Position numbers and translations under genes: made by a program
The notes under the pieces: generated by a model
The model's database searches: none
What the model was told of the DNA's origin: nothing
What the model saw: the letters and a program-made list of their open reading frames with translations, nothing else
Shown: piece by piece, positions 17,286 through 25,571 of the stretch
How positions within the stretch are numbered: the first letter of the stretch is position 1
Layout: the number at the start of each line of letters is the position of its first letter
Source: Anaerotruncus sp.
GTDB taxonomy: Bacteria > Bacillota > Clostridia > Oscillospirales > Ruminococcaceae
Direction: 5' to 3'
Length of the DNA stretch: 64,000 nucleotides
Assembly (NCBI GenBank): GCA_021770005.1
Contig: JAETRV010000009.1
Coordinates: 1-64,000 of the forward strand

Positions 17286-17851
17286 GCGGCGGCGGTTACG
17301 CCGAGGCCCGCGACCTGATCCTTGGGGAACTGGCCGGGGCGCTCGGAAACGTAAAGGAAACCGAGGTCAACCAGCTGGTGCGGATGATCTGTGACGCCGA
17401 AAAAGTCTTTGTCGTGGGGGTCGGCAGGGTGCTGCTGATGCTCCAGGCACTCGCAAAGCGGCTCAACCATCTCGGCATCGAAGCCAACTTTGTCGGCGCG
17501 ATCGACGAACCGGCCATCACCGAACGAGACCTGCTTCTGGTCGGGTCGGGCTCGGGGGAGAGTGCGGTTCCGCTCGCGATTGTGAAGATCGCCAAGCGGT
17601 ACCACGCGAAAATTGCGCACATCGGCTCCAATCCCAACAGCTCAATGGCGGAATATGAGGACTTGTTCGTCCGGGTCCCCTGCCGTACCAAACTGAATCT
17701 GCCGGGCGAGATTGCCTCGCAGCAGCCGATGAGCAGCCTGTTTGAACAGAGCCTGCTGCTTCTGGGGGATACGGTCGCGATGCTGGTCATGCAGGAAAAG
17801 GGATTGGACGACCTGCACGCGCTCTGGAAAAAACACGCCAACTTGGAATAA
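17282..17851 (+). CDS. 6-phospho-3-hexuloisomerase-like SIS protein
   Basis: The 189-residue single SIS domain has the length and motifs of PHI/HxlB: 'KVFVVGVGRVLLMLQALAKR', 'FVGAIDEPAITERDLLLVGS', 'SGSGESAVPLAIVKIAKRY' and 'PMSSLFEQSLLLLGDTVAML'. PHI interconverts D-arabino-3-hexulose 6-phosphate and fructose 6-phosphate, normally with hexulose-phosphate synthase in the formaldehyde RuMP pathway. No synthase is present here; the partners are a kinase and dehydrogenases. The ATG at 17282 overlaps the upstream TGA by 4 bases. A role in using an externally supplied 3-hexulose or polyol is a reasonable inference. Confidence 0.85.
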   Translation: MSGGGYAEARDLILGELAGALGNVKETEVNQLVRMICDAEKVFVVGVGRVLLMLQALAKRLNHLGIEANFVGAIDEPAITERDLLLVGSGSGESAVPLAIVKIAKRYHAKIAHIGSNPNSSMAEYEDLFVRVPCRTKLNLPGEIASQQPMSSLFEQSLLLLGDTVAMLVMQEKGLDDLHALWKKHANLE

Positions 17852-17862
17852 AGATAGTGTCT

Positions 17863-18100
17863 TTTGCAGGGGGCTTTTTCTCTTGCAAAAAGCTGCTGGA
17901 CGGGGAACCACCCTTCCTCTTGCTAAACCGCTTGTAAGCGGTTTAGCGCTTTGCTAAACCGCTTGTAAGCGGTTTAGCGCTTCAAGGTATTTTTGTCCGG
18001 CACATGTCCGGACAAAAATAAAAATGCGCTTCTCAGGTGGGCGCCCGCAGCGAAGCGTTTCGGAGCGCAACCGGCGCGCAGCGTCGGCTCTTAGCGCGGA
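17863..18100. repeat. Mosaic intergenic repeat (inverted relative to the 1-555 copy)
   Basis: This 300-base gap between the hexuloisomerase and the next dehydrogenase contains no gene. It carries two tandem copies of a GCTAAACCGCTTGTAAGCGG-containing palindrome near 17924-17981, then a TTTTTGTCCGG...CCGGACAAAAA palindrome at 17990-18020, GCGCTTCTCAGG and GGCTCTTAGCGCGGAG. Reverse-complemented, these modules match parts of 280-490, in a partly different order. The 17865-17898 hairpin could also terminate the upstream operon. Confidence 0.65.
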
Positions 18101-18171
18101 GTAAAGGCTGGCGAAACTTTTGATACTTTTAATATTTACTTCTTTTAATGAAACATAAGGGGGTTTGCCCA

Positions 18172-19227
18172 ATGAGCGAACAGATGCGGGCGGCGGTGCT
18201 CCACGCGCCGGGAAAACTGGTGGTGGAACAGGTTGCCGTCCCGGAGATCGGACCGGATGACGTCCTGCTCCGGGTTTCGGCCTGCGGGGTCTGCGGGTCG
18301 GATATCCCGCGGGTACTGACGACCGGCACCTATCATTTCCCGACCATCCCCGGACACGAGTTCGGCGGCAGGGTGGTCAAAACCGGCAAAAATGTCGAAC
18401 CCTCGCTTGTGGGAAGGCGTGCGGCGGTCATCCCGCTGATTCCCTGCCGTAAATGTAGCATGTGCGAGGTCGGCGCGTTCGCCCTCTGTGAGGCCTATGA
18501 TTTTCTTGGCTCCCGCAGCGACGGCGGGTTCGCCGAATATGTCAAAGTCCCGGCGCAGAACCTCGTATTCGTGCCGGACGAGGTGGACGACGATTCCACC
18601 GCTTTCCTCGAGCCGATCAGCGTCGCGCTCCATGTAATTGAAAACTGCGGCGTCTCGTACGGGGACACTGTCGCGGTCTACGGGCTGGGAGCCATCGGAG
18701 TGTTTGTCGCCCAGTGGGCCAAAGTCTTTGGTGCAAAGACGGTCTATGCGGTTGACCTCGACCCGAAAAAGATTGAGGTTGCAAACCAGCTTGGGCTGTA
18801 TGGGGTCAACAGCGCGGAGACCGATGCCGAGGCGTTCCTGAAGGAACAGGGCGGCGTGGATCGGGTGTTTGAAGCGTCCGGCGCGCCGGTGGTGTTCAAT
18901 CAGGCGTTGCGGGTACTGCGCCCCTCCGGGGTGCTCGGGCTGGTCGGACGTCCGACCAAACCGCTGGAAATCCAGGGGGACGCTTACGAAAAATTGCTGC
19001 GCGGACAGCTCACCATCAAGGGGACTTGGAGTTTTGAGTTCAAACGGTTCCCGAAACACGCATGGGAAACCAGCCTTGAGGCGCTGCGCACCGGCAAAAT
19101 CCAGACCGCGCCGATCATCTCCCACCGGCTGCCGCTCGAAAAAACGCTCGACGCGGTCAAGCTGATGGCAGAGCATTCGGAGCCGTTCTATAAAATTCTC
19201 ATCAACCCGGCCCTGGAGAGGGCCTGA
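18172..19227 (+). CDS. Zinc-dependent medium-chain dehydrogenase (galactitol-1-phosphate dehydrogenase / sorbitol dehydrogenase-like)
   Basis: The 351-residue MDR enzyme has 'CGVCGSDIPRV' (catalytic Zn Cys), 'IPGHEFGGRVV' (His-Glu), the structural zinc loop 'IPCRKCSMCEVGAFALC' and the NAD motif 'VYGLGAIGVFVAQWAKVFG'. It oxidises a polyol or polyol phosphate. The start is the ATG at 18172 after AAGGGGG; the 18148 ATG lacks a site. It heads a run with the sugar ABC importer and second transketolase, so it probably acts on the imported compound or its phosphate. It is clearly different from the 16215 enzyme. Confidence 0.87.
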   Translation: MSEQMRAAVLHAPGKLVVEQVAVPEIGPDDVLLRVSACGVCGSDIPRVLTTGTYHFPTIPGHEFGGRVVKTGKNVEPSLVGRRAAVIPLIPCRKCSMCEVGAFALCEAYDFLGSRSDGGFAEYVKVPAQNLVFVPDEVDDDSTAFLEPISVALHVIENCGVSYGDTVAVYGLGAIGVFVAQWAKVFGAKTVYAVDLDPKKIEVANQLGLYGVNSAETDAEAFLKEQGGVDRVFEASGAPVVFNQALRVLRPSGVLGLVGRPTKPLEIQGDAYEKLLRGQLTIKGTWSFEFKRFPKHAWETSLEALRTGKIQTAPIISHRLPLEKTLDAVKLMAEHSEPFYKILINPALERA

Positions 19228-19254
19228 AATAGCAAAAAATAGGAGGAAGTAACA

Positions 19255-20289
19255 ATGAAAGTCAAACAATTCAGCAGCATCCTATTGGCAATGGCACTGG
19301 CTGGCGCAACCGCGCTGTCCGGCTGCGGCGGTTCTTCGGCGCCGGCTTCGTCGGCAGCTCCGGCATCCAGCGCAGCTCCCGCCGCTTCGAGCGAGGCAGC
19401 TCCGGCAGAGTCCAGCGCCCCGGAAGCCAGCGGCGACAAGATCACCATCGGCTACGCTCCCACCACCATGAACAACCCGTTCTGGCTCGCAGTGCTTGAC
19501 GGTGTCAAATCGGTCACCGATTCGATGGACAATGTTGAGATCGTCACCATCGACTGCCAGAACGACCAGTCCCGTATGAACGACCAGATCGGCGACCTGC
19601 TGGCTTCCGGCATCGACGCGCTGCTCGTCGCTCCGATGGACTCCACCGGCGTCAAACCGGCGCTCGAGGCCTGCAAACGTGACGGCGTCCCGGTCATCAA
19701 CTTCGATACCCCGGTTACCGACGTTGACCTCGTCGAGTCGATCATCGCCTCGAACAACTACAACGCGGGCGTTGTAGTTGCAAAGGACATGATGGAGAAA
19801 CTCGAGAAGGGCTCCAAAGTTGCGGTTCTGCACTCTCCTTCCGGTCAGGCATGTATCGACCGTGCGGCCGGCTTCTATGACACGATCGGCGATTACTTCG
19901 AGGTTGTCCAGGAGCTGGACGGCAAGGGCGACACCGGCGTTTCGCTCCCGCTGGCTGAGGATATCCTGCAGGGTTCCCCGGACCTCGGCGCGTTCTTCGC
20001 GGTCAACGACCCGTCTGCAATGGGCTGTGTACAGGCGCTCCAGGCACATCCCGAGATGCAGGGCGTTCTGGTCTACGGCGTTGACGGCAACCCGGATGCA
20101 AAAGCCATGATCGAGGCAGGCACCATGACCGGTACCGGCGCACAGTCCCCTGAGACCATCGGCGCAAGATCCGCTGAGACCGCGCTTCAGGTTCTGAAGG
20201 GCGAGTCGGTTGAGCATGACATCGTTGTCGATACCTTTATCATCAACAGCGACAACGTCAGCCAGTACGGCACCGACGGTTGGCAGTAA
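19255..20289 (+). CDS. Sugar ABC transporter substrate-binding lipoprotein (RbsB-like)
   Basis: The 344-residue protein has a lipoprotein signal ('AGATALSGC', Cys24), an Ala/Ser/Pro-rich linker of about 35 residues, then a periplasmic-binding-protein type 1 domain of the ribose/galactose class ('ITIGYAPTTMNNPFWLAVLD', 'DALLVAPMDSTGVKPALEAC', 'VLVYGVDGNPDAKAMIEAG'). It sits on the outer membrane face and delivers a monosaccharide or polyol to the RbsAC-type partners encoded next. GGAGGAAG precedes the start. A stable hairpin follows the stop, typical for genes that need excess binding protein. Confidence 0.93.
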   Translation: MKVKQFSSILLAMALAGATALSGCGGSSAPASSAAPASSAAPAASSEAAPAESSAPEASGDKITIGYAPTTMNNPFWLAVLDGVKSVTDSMDNVEIVTIDCQNDQSRMNDQIGDLLASGIDALLVAPMDSTGVKPALEACKRDGVPVINFDTPVTDVDLVESIIASNNYNAGVVVAKDMMEKLEKGSKVAVLHSPSGQACIDRAAGFYDTIGDYFEVVQELDGKGDTGVSLPLAEDILQGSPDLGAFFAVNDPSAMGCVQALQAHPEMQGVLVYGVDGNPDAKAMIEAGTMTGTGAQSPETIGARSAETALQVLKGESVEHDIVVDTFIINSDNVSQYGTDGWQ

Positions 20290-20322
20290 GCGAAAAACAG
20301 TTTCCCGGAATGGGAGATTTCT

Positions 20323-20349
20323 GGGAGAGCGGCTTACTGCCGCTCTCCC
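20323..20349 (+). promoter_or_regulatory. Intercistronic hairpin after the binding-protein gene
   Basis: A GGGAGAGCGGC / GCCGCTCTCCC stem with a TTACT loop and no U-tract lies between the binding protein and ATPase genes. Such hairpins usually stabilise the upstream mRNA or attenuate transcription, giving more binding protein than ATPase. Confidence 0.65.
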
Positions 20350-20367
20350 GTTTACGGAGGTGGAAGA

Positions 20368-21858
20368 ATGCAGAAAAAACTTTTGAGGATGGAGAACGTC
20401 TCCAAGCTGTTCCCCGGCGTCAAGGCGCTGGATAACGTCAACCTCGATCTTGAGGCGGGGGAGGTGCTGGGCCTGCTCGGGGAAAACGGCGCGGGCAAGT
20501 CCACCCTCATGAACGTGCTGGGCGGCATCTACAAACCCGAAACCGGTCAGATTTTTATTGATGATGAGCCGGTCACGATCAATGGCGTTCTGGATTCCCA
20601 ATCCAAGGGGATCGCCTTTATCCACCAGGAGCTGGCGCTCGAACCCTACCTGACGGTTGCGGAAAACATCTTCCTCGGCAGGGAGATGAAGAATTCGCTG
20701 GGCATGGTGAGCAAGCCTTTAATGTACGAAGCGGCAAAACCGTATCTCGAAATTGTGGGCCTTGATATCTCCCCGTCCAGCCATGTTTCCCAGCTCAGCA
20801 CCGGCCAACAGCAGATGGTGGAGATCGCCAAGGCATTTTCTTTGAACGCGAGAATTATCGTCATGGATGAACCGACCTCTTCCCTCTCGGAAAAAGAGGT
20901 GGAAATCCTCTTTAAGACTGTCCGGGATCTGAAGAGACGGAACATCGGCGTCATCTATATTTCGCACAAGATGTCCGAAATCTTTGAGCTGACCGACCGA
21001 ATCACCGTCATGCGGGACGGCACCTACATAGGCACCAAAAACACCAGCGAGACCAACGAGGACGAACTCATCCGGATGATGGTCGGACGCGAACTCGGCA
21101 ACTACTATGTGCGTACCTTTAACGAGCCGGGAGCGGTAGCGCTCGAAGTGCGGCACGTCTCGTCGGGCAAGCAGGTCAAGGACTGCTCGTTCCAGCTGCA
21201 CAAGGGGGAAATCCTCGGCTTCTATGGACTGATCGGCGCGGGGCGCTCCGAGCTGATGCAGGCAATCATGGGGCTGGATAAGCGGGACAGCGGCGAGATC
21301 GAGCTGTTCGGCCACCGGCACGACAACCTCACCCCGCTCGAGAGCCAGAAACTTGGTATGGCGCTGGTTCCCGAAAGCCGGAAAACCCAAGGGCTGATCC
21401 TCGACAACACGGTGGCGTTCAACACCACCCTTGCGGTGCTCGACCAGTTCATCAAGAATCTGGTGGTCAACTACAAGGTGGAGCGGGAGATCGTCGAGAA
21501 CGGGGTCAAGAGCATGAACATCAAAACCCCGTCGATCACCCAGCGGGTCGGCAACCTCTCGGGCGGCAACCAGCAGAAGGTGGTGCTTGCCAAGTGGCTG
21601 GCGACCAACCCAAAAATCCTCATCCTCGACGAACCTACCCGCGGTATCGACGTCGGCGCCAAGGCGGAGATCTATAAGATCATCAACGATCTTGCCGCAG
21701 AGGGAATCGCAATTATTATGATCTCCTCCGAGCTGAATGAGGTCATGAATATGTGCGACCGTATGGCGGTGATGCGCGAGGGCGAGATCGCAGGATTCCT
21801 CGACCATCAGGACTTCTCGCAGGATCTGATCCTGAAGTATGCGTTAGGAGGCAGTTAA
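20368..21858 (+). CDS. Sugar ABC transporter ATP-binding protein (RbsA-like, two nucleotide-binding domains)
   Basis: The 496-residue tandem ATPase is typical of ribose/xylose-type importers. Domain 1 has Walker A 'GENGAGKST', signature 'LSTGQQQMVEIAKAF' and Walker B 'IIVMDEPTSSL'. Domain 2 has the usual degenerate Walker A 'GLIGAGRSE', signature 'LSGGNQQKVVLAKWL' and Walker B 'ILILDEPTRGID'. It energises uptake by the permease whose ATG follows its stop codon with no gap. The start at 20368 follows ACGGAGGTGG. The substrate is unknown but is probably the sugar of this locus. Confidence 0.95.
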   Translation: MQKKLLRMENVSKLFPGVKALDNVNLDLEAGEVLGLLGENGAGKSTLMNVLGGIYKPETGQIFIDDEPVTINGVLDSQSKGIAFIHQELALEPYLTVAENIFLGREMKNSLGMVSKPLMYEAAKPYLEIVGLDISPSSHVSQLSTGQQQMVEIAKAFSLNARIIVMDEPTSSLSEKEVEILFKTVRDLKRRNIGVIYISHKMSEIFELTDRITVMRDGTYIGTKNTSETNEDELIRMMVGRELGNYYVRTFNEPGAVALEVRHVSSGKQVKDCSFQLHKGEILGFYGLIGAGRSELMQAIMGLDKRDSGEIELFGHRHDNLTPLESQKLGMALVPESRKTQGLILDNTVAFNTTLAVLDQFIKNLVVNYKVEREIVENGVKSMNIKTPSITQRVGNLSGGNQQKVVLAKWLATNPKILILDEPTRGIDVGAKAEIYKIINDLAAEGIAIIMISSELNEVMNMCDRMAVMREGEIAGFLDHQDFSQDLILKYALGGS

Positions 21859-22857
21859 ATGGAAGAAAAATTGCTCGACCGGTATGAGAACCATGTCATC
21901 CTCGGGCCGATCGTCCGCTTTTTAAAAGCGAACGTCGGTATCCTTATCGGTTTCCTTGTTCTGTTTGTAATCCTCAGCTTTACAGCTGATAACTTCTTCA
22001 CCACCGCGAACTTTTTGAACGTCTTGCGCACCATCTCGACCAATGCGTTCCTCGCAATCGGCGTCATGATGGCGATTATGCTCGGTGGTATCGACCTGAC
22101 CGGCGGCGCTTTGATCGCGTTTTCGGGCGTTGTCACCGTCGTTTCGATGCAGCGGTACGGCGTTTCGATCCCGGTTGCGGTCTTTCTCGGCCTGATTATC
22201 GGCGTCATCGTCGGTTTCATCAACGGCGTGGTCATCGCCTACACCGGTATCCACCCGTTCGTCGTTACCCTTGCGATGCAGAGCGTCTGCCGCGGTGCGG
22301 CTTACCTGCTCGCCAACGGCCAGCCGGTCTCGATCACCAATGAACCGTTCACCCGCCTGGGCAATGGATTCCTTGGCCCCCTGCCGCTGCCGGTCATCTA
22401 CACGATTGTGTTCGTGGTTCTTGCTTATCTGCTGCTCAACAAGACCAAGATCGGCCGCCATGTGTTCGCGGTCGGCGGCAACGCCACTGCTGCGCGGTTC
22501 AGCGGTATCAACATCAAAAAGGTCAAGATCATGGTTTGGACGATCAGCGGCTTCCTCGCTTCGTTCGGCGGCGTGATCCTCGCTTCCCGTATGTCCTCCG
22601 GCCAGCCGGCGGTCGGTATCGGTTTTGAGACCGACGCGATCGCTGCCGCGGTTCTCGGCGGAACCAGTATGTACGGCGGCGTCGGCACAGTCGGCGGTAT
22701 GTTCATCGGCGTTCTGGTTATTGGTATCATCAGCAACGGCCTCAACCTGTTGCGCGTCAACTCCTACTGGCAGTATGTGGCAAAAGGTATCATCATCCTG
22801 ATCGCGGTCTATATTGATATGTATAAAAACCGCAAACAGAATGCCCGCAAAGAATGA
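21859..22857 (+). CDS. Sugar ABC transporter permease (RbsC-like)
   Basis: This 332-residue polytopic protein of the BPD_transp_2 class has multiple hydrophobic segments. It includes the family motif 'MLGGIDLTGGALIAFSGVVT' and the conserved loop 'GGNATAARFSGINIKKVKIM', with a second conserved stretch 'IAAAVLGGTSMYGGVGTVGG'. It forms the membrane channel of the importer with the RbsA-like ATPase. Its ATG follows the upstream TAA directly, so translation is coupled; the ribosome binding site AGGAGG is inside the ATPase gene. Confidence 0.94.
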   Translation: MEEKLLDRYENHVILGPIVRFLKANVGILIGFLVLFVILSFTADNFFTTANFLNVLRTISTNAFLAIGVMMAIMLGGIDLTGGALIAFSGVVTVVSMQRYGVSIPVAVFLGLIIGVIVGFINGVVIAYTGIHPFVVTLAMQSVCRGAAYLLANGQPVSITNEPFTRLGNGFLGPLPLPVIYTIVFVVLAYLLLNKTKIGRHVFAVGGNATAARFSGINIKKVKIMVWTISGFLASFGGVILASRMSSGQPAVGIGFETDAIAAAVLGGTSMYGGVGTVGGMFIGVLVIGIISNGLNLLRVNSYWQYVAKGIIILIAVYIDMYKNRKQNARKE

Positions 22858-22905
22858 TCCTGTGCCTCTAAAAAAAGATTCAAAAATCTGGAAAGAATGA
22901 TCCTG
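22849..22905. repeat. Short direct repeat after the permease gene
   Basis: AAAGAATGATCCTG occurs at 22849-22862, spanning the permease stop codon, and again at 22892-22905. It looks like a small local duplication. Confidence 0.5.
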
Positions 22906-22950
22906 ATTGTTTTGGAATCGTTCGACTTATGAGAACTGGAGGTCCGTTCT

Positions 22951-23793
22951 ATGGATGCTGCAAAAGTAAAATCGCTCAATCTGACCGCTGCAAAGATGCG
23001 GCGGCACGCCCTCGAGGCGATTCAATGCGCCAATTCGGGGCATATCGGCGGCTCGTTCTCGATCGCCGAAATCCTTTCGGTACTCTATTTTGACCGGATG
23101 CGCATTGACCCGAAAAACCCCCGCTGGGAGGACCGCGACCGGTTTGTGCTCTCGAAAGGGCACTGCACCCCGACCACCTATTCGGCACTGGCCCTGCGCG
23201 GGTTCTTCCCGGTCGAGGACCTCAAGACCTTCCGCAAGATCGATAGCAACCTCTCGGGTCATATCGAGATGAAGCATGTGCCCGGCGTGGATATGTCGGC
23301 GGGTTCGCTCGGACAGGGGCTTTCGGTTGCAACCGGTATGGCGCTCGCAGGCAAAACCGACGGCAAGAACTATCGGGTTTATGCGATCACCGGCGACGGT
23401 GAGATCGAAGAAGGCCAGATCTGGGAAGCTGCGATGGCAGCCGCCCATTTCAAATTGGATAATCTGGTCCTGTTTGTGGATAACAACCAGCTCCAGCTCG
23501 ACGGTCCGGTGAGTGAGGTCATGTCGGTCAACCCGATCGACGAGAAGTTCCGCGCGTTTGGCTGGAACGCCATCAACGTCGACGGCAATGACGTGGAAGC
23601 GCTGAGCGCTGCGCTCGACGAGGCGGAAAAGGTTTCGGGCAAACCGACAGTCCTTGTCTGCCACACGGTCAAGGGCAAAGGCGTCTCGATCTTCGAGAAC
23701 GGCGTGAAATGGCATGGCGGGCGTCCTACGGCGGAGGAGTACAAAACCGCCTATGCGGAACTGGATGCGCGCATCGCAGAATTGGAGGGTTGA
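22951..23793 (+). CDS. Transketolase, N-terminal subunit, copy 2
   Basis: The 280-residue N-terminal half of a split transketolase shows 'CANSGHIGGSFSIAEILSVL', 'DRFVLSKGHCTPTTY', and the TPP motif 'GDGEIEEGQIWEAAM...DNNQLQLDG' in its standard DNN form. It is followed 3 bases later by its C-terminal partner. It is downstream of the RbsBAC-type importer and may belong to that operon, despite a 93-base spacer with no clear promoter. Having two split transketolases within 18 kb is unusual for a housekeeping function and fits substrate-specific use. Confidence 0.93.
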   Translation: MDAAKVKSLNLTAAKMRRHALEAIQCANSGHIGGSFSIAEILSVLYFDRMRIDPKNPRWEDRDRFVLSKGHCTPTTYSALALRGFFPVEDLKTFRKIDSNLSGHIEMKHVPGVDMSAGSLGQGLSVATGMALAGKTDGKNYRVYAITGDGEIEEGQIWEAAMAAAHFKLDNLVLFVDNNQLQLDGPVSEVMSVNPIDEKFRAFGWNAINVDGNDVEALSAALDEAEKVSGKPTVLVCHTVKGKGVSIFENGVKWHGGRPTAEEYKTAYAELDARIAELEG

Positions 23794-23796
23794 TCT

Positions 23797-24741
23797 ATGG
23801 GAGAGAAAATTTCCACCAGAGTTGCATACGGCGAGGCCCTGCGGGATTTCGGCGGGGATGAGAGGATCGTCGCGCTTGACGCAGACCTCTCCACCTGCAC
23901 GATGAGCTGCTATTTCGGGGAGAAATACCCCAACCGCTTCTTTAATATCGGTATCGCCGAGGCGAATATGATTGATATGGCGGCGGGCTTCGCCACCACT
24001 GGCAAGATCGCATTCTGCCATTCGTTCGCAATGTTCACCGCTGGGCGTGGATATGACCAGGTCCGCAACTCGATTGCGTACCCCCATCTGAACGTCAAGG
24101 TGATCGGCAGCCATGCTGGCTTGACGGTCGGTGAGGACGGCGCAACCCATCAGTGCATCGAGGATTTGAGCCTGATGCGCACCATCCCTGGGATGGTCGT
24201 GCTCTGCCCCTGCGACGCGAATGAGGCCCGCGAGGCGGTCAAAGCGATGATCGCGTATGACGGCCCCTGCTTCATGCGCACCGGTCGCACCGCGCTCGAA
24301 ACCGTCACCGACGGGTTCTCCAACTATAAATTCGAGATCGGCAAAGGTGTCACACTGGTAGAAGGCAGCGATGTCACGATCATTGCCACCGGTCTGATGG
24401 TGCAGGAGTCGCTGAAAGCCGCGGAACTGCTGAAAGCGGAGGGGATCAACGCCCGAGTCATCGACATGCATACCATCAAGCCGCTGGATAAAGAGCTGGT
24501 CATTAAGGCCGCCAAAGAGACCGGTGCGATCGTCACCGCCGAGGAACACAACATCATCGGCGGACTGGGCAGCGCGGTCTGTGAGGCGATCTGCGACGAG
24601 TGCCCGATTCCGGTCGTCCGGGTCGGCGTGCAGGACGAGTTCGGCCGCTCGGGTGATGCGGGCGCCCTGCTGAAACTCTATGGCCTCACCCCCGAGAATG
24701 TTGCCGAGAAAGCAAAACTCGCAATCTCGAGAAAAGCATAA
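23797..24741 (+). CDS. Transketolase, C-terminal subunit, copy 2
   Basis: The 314-residue C-terminal partner has 'ERIVALDADLSTCTMSCYFG', the activating-Glu region 'RFFNIGIAEANMIDMAAGFA' and 'GGLGSAVCEAICDECPIPVV'. It starts 3 bases after the N-subunit stop, implying coupled synthesis of a heteromer, with GGAGG inside the end of the previous gene. It closes the operon, and a strong terminator follows. Confidence 0.93.
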   Translation: MGEKISTRVAYGEALRDFGGDERIVALDADLSTCTMSCYFGEKYPNRFFNIGIAEANMIDMAAGFATTGKIAFCHSFAMFTAGRGYDQVRNSIAYPHLNVKVIGSHAGLTVGEDGATHQCIEDLSLMRTIPGMVVLCPCDANEAREAVKAMIAYDGPCFMRTGRTALETVTDGFSNYKFEIGKGVTLVEGSDVTIIATGLMVQESLKAAELLKAEGINARVIDMHTIKPLDKELVIKAAKETGAIVTAEEHNIIGGLGSAVCEAICDECPIPVVRVGVQDEFGRSGDAGALLKLYGLTPENVAEKAKLAISRKA

Positions 24742-24780
24742 TTCGTTTCCTCCATATTTTTTGTTTTACATAGGGTTCAG

Positions 24781-24820
24781 GAAGCCCCCGCCGAAAGGCG
24801 GGGGCTTCCTCTTTATTTCT
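24781..24820 (+). terminator. Rho-independent terminator after the sugar operon
   Basis: GAAGCCCCCGCC-GAAA-GGCGGGGGCTTC is a perfect 12-bp stem with a GNRA-type loop, followed by CTCTTTATTTC. It marks the end of the carbohydrate locus and the start of AT-rich sequence. Confidence 0.9.
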
Positions 24821-24952
24821 ATACGGTAATTTTATGATTTATTTATATAAAAAACAGTAATCGTCTTTACACATTTAAAACAATTTTAATATATAAAATT
24901 GTTTTATTTTAACGAAATCTGTGTAAAAGATAATCTTTTTTAAGAAAATGGA

Positions 24953-24981
24953 TTGACAAATCTTGTATGTAGAACTATACT
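24953..24981 (+). promoter_or_regulatory. Near-consensus promoter of the AT-rich membrane/secreted gene island
   Basis: TTGACA (24953-24958), 17 bases and TATACT (24976-24981) lie about 75 bases before the first gene, in sequence far richer in A+T than the sugar locus just upstream. Confidence 0.75.
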
Positions 24982-25055
24982 GGATTTGTAATCCGGATTT
25001 ACAAAATTTTCACAAGAATATTAAAAGCCTACTTAATAAGGAGGGATATTGCAAG

Positions 25056-25571
25056 GTGCGCTGGTTTTCTGCTAGTTTGGCTGCAATATGCGGTTGCTTT
25101 TTTGTTGCGTTAACCCGTTTTTCTTTTTTTGTATATCAAAAAATAGTAAACGGGATTTATTATGGAGAAAATCCTGTCCTTTATCTTTCATTGATTGTTT
25201 TCCATTTGGCTGCATGTTTAGTAATCGGCATGATATGCGGAGGAAAAGCACCCGTTCCCACTTATCGACCGCAATCACAGAGTTCCTTTGCTGATTTTTT
25301 GGTTTCCAGAAGAGGTCGGCTAATTGTGCTTCTATTCGTCTTATTAGTGCTCTGCAATCTGTTTCCGGATATTATTGGGTATGCCCATGGTATCCTTATG
25401 ACGAATAGAATGAATAACTCTATTTTCAGCCATCCTCTTTGGCATCAGTTTTTGATTCTGGAACTTGCTGATGTTGTGGCGGTTTCCTCCTATCTGCTCT
25501 GTGCGATCTGCTATCACCTTCGTATTGGTTGGCGAGAGTTTCAAAATATGAAAAGGAGTATTTTGCTATGA
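25056..25571 (+). CDS. Uncharacterised membrane protein of an AT-rich island
   Basis: This 171-residue protein has four hydrophobic segments, at about residues 3-25, 42-62, 87-107 and 134-155, so it is a polytopic membrane protein. I choose the GTG at 25056 because AAGGAGGG lies about 10 bases upstream; the track start at 24963 lies inside the promoter. Its last codons overlap the next start (ATGA), coupling it to the secreted protein. Base composition is much lower in G+C than the host genes, suggesting acquisition. No family is recognised. A role in export of, or immunity to, the coupled secreted protein is possible but speculative. Confidence 0.65.
   Translation: MRWFSASLAAICGCFFVALTRFSFFVYQKIVNGIYYGENPVLYLSLIVFHLAACLVIGMICGGKAPVPTYRPQSQSSFADFLVSRRGRLIVLLFVLLVLCNLFPDIIGYAHGILMTNRMNNSIFSHPLWHQFLILELADVVAVSSYLLCAICYHLRIGWREFQNMKRSILL

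Noticed and set aside
17924-17981. Two tandem palindromes considered as a minimal CRISPR array
   Set aside because: The spacing is only a few bases, the units are adjacent hairpins, there is no unique spacer and there are no cas genes.
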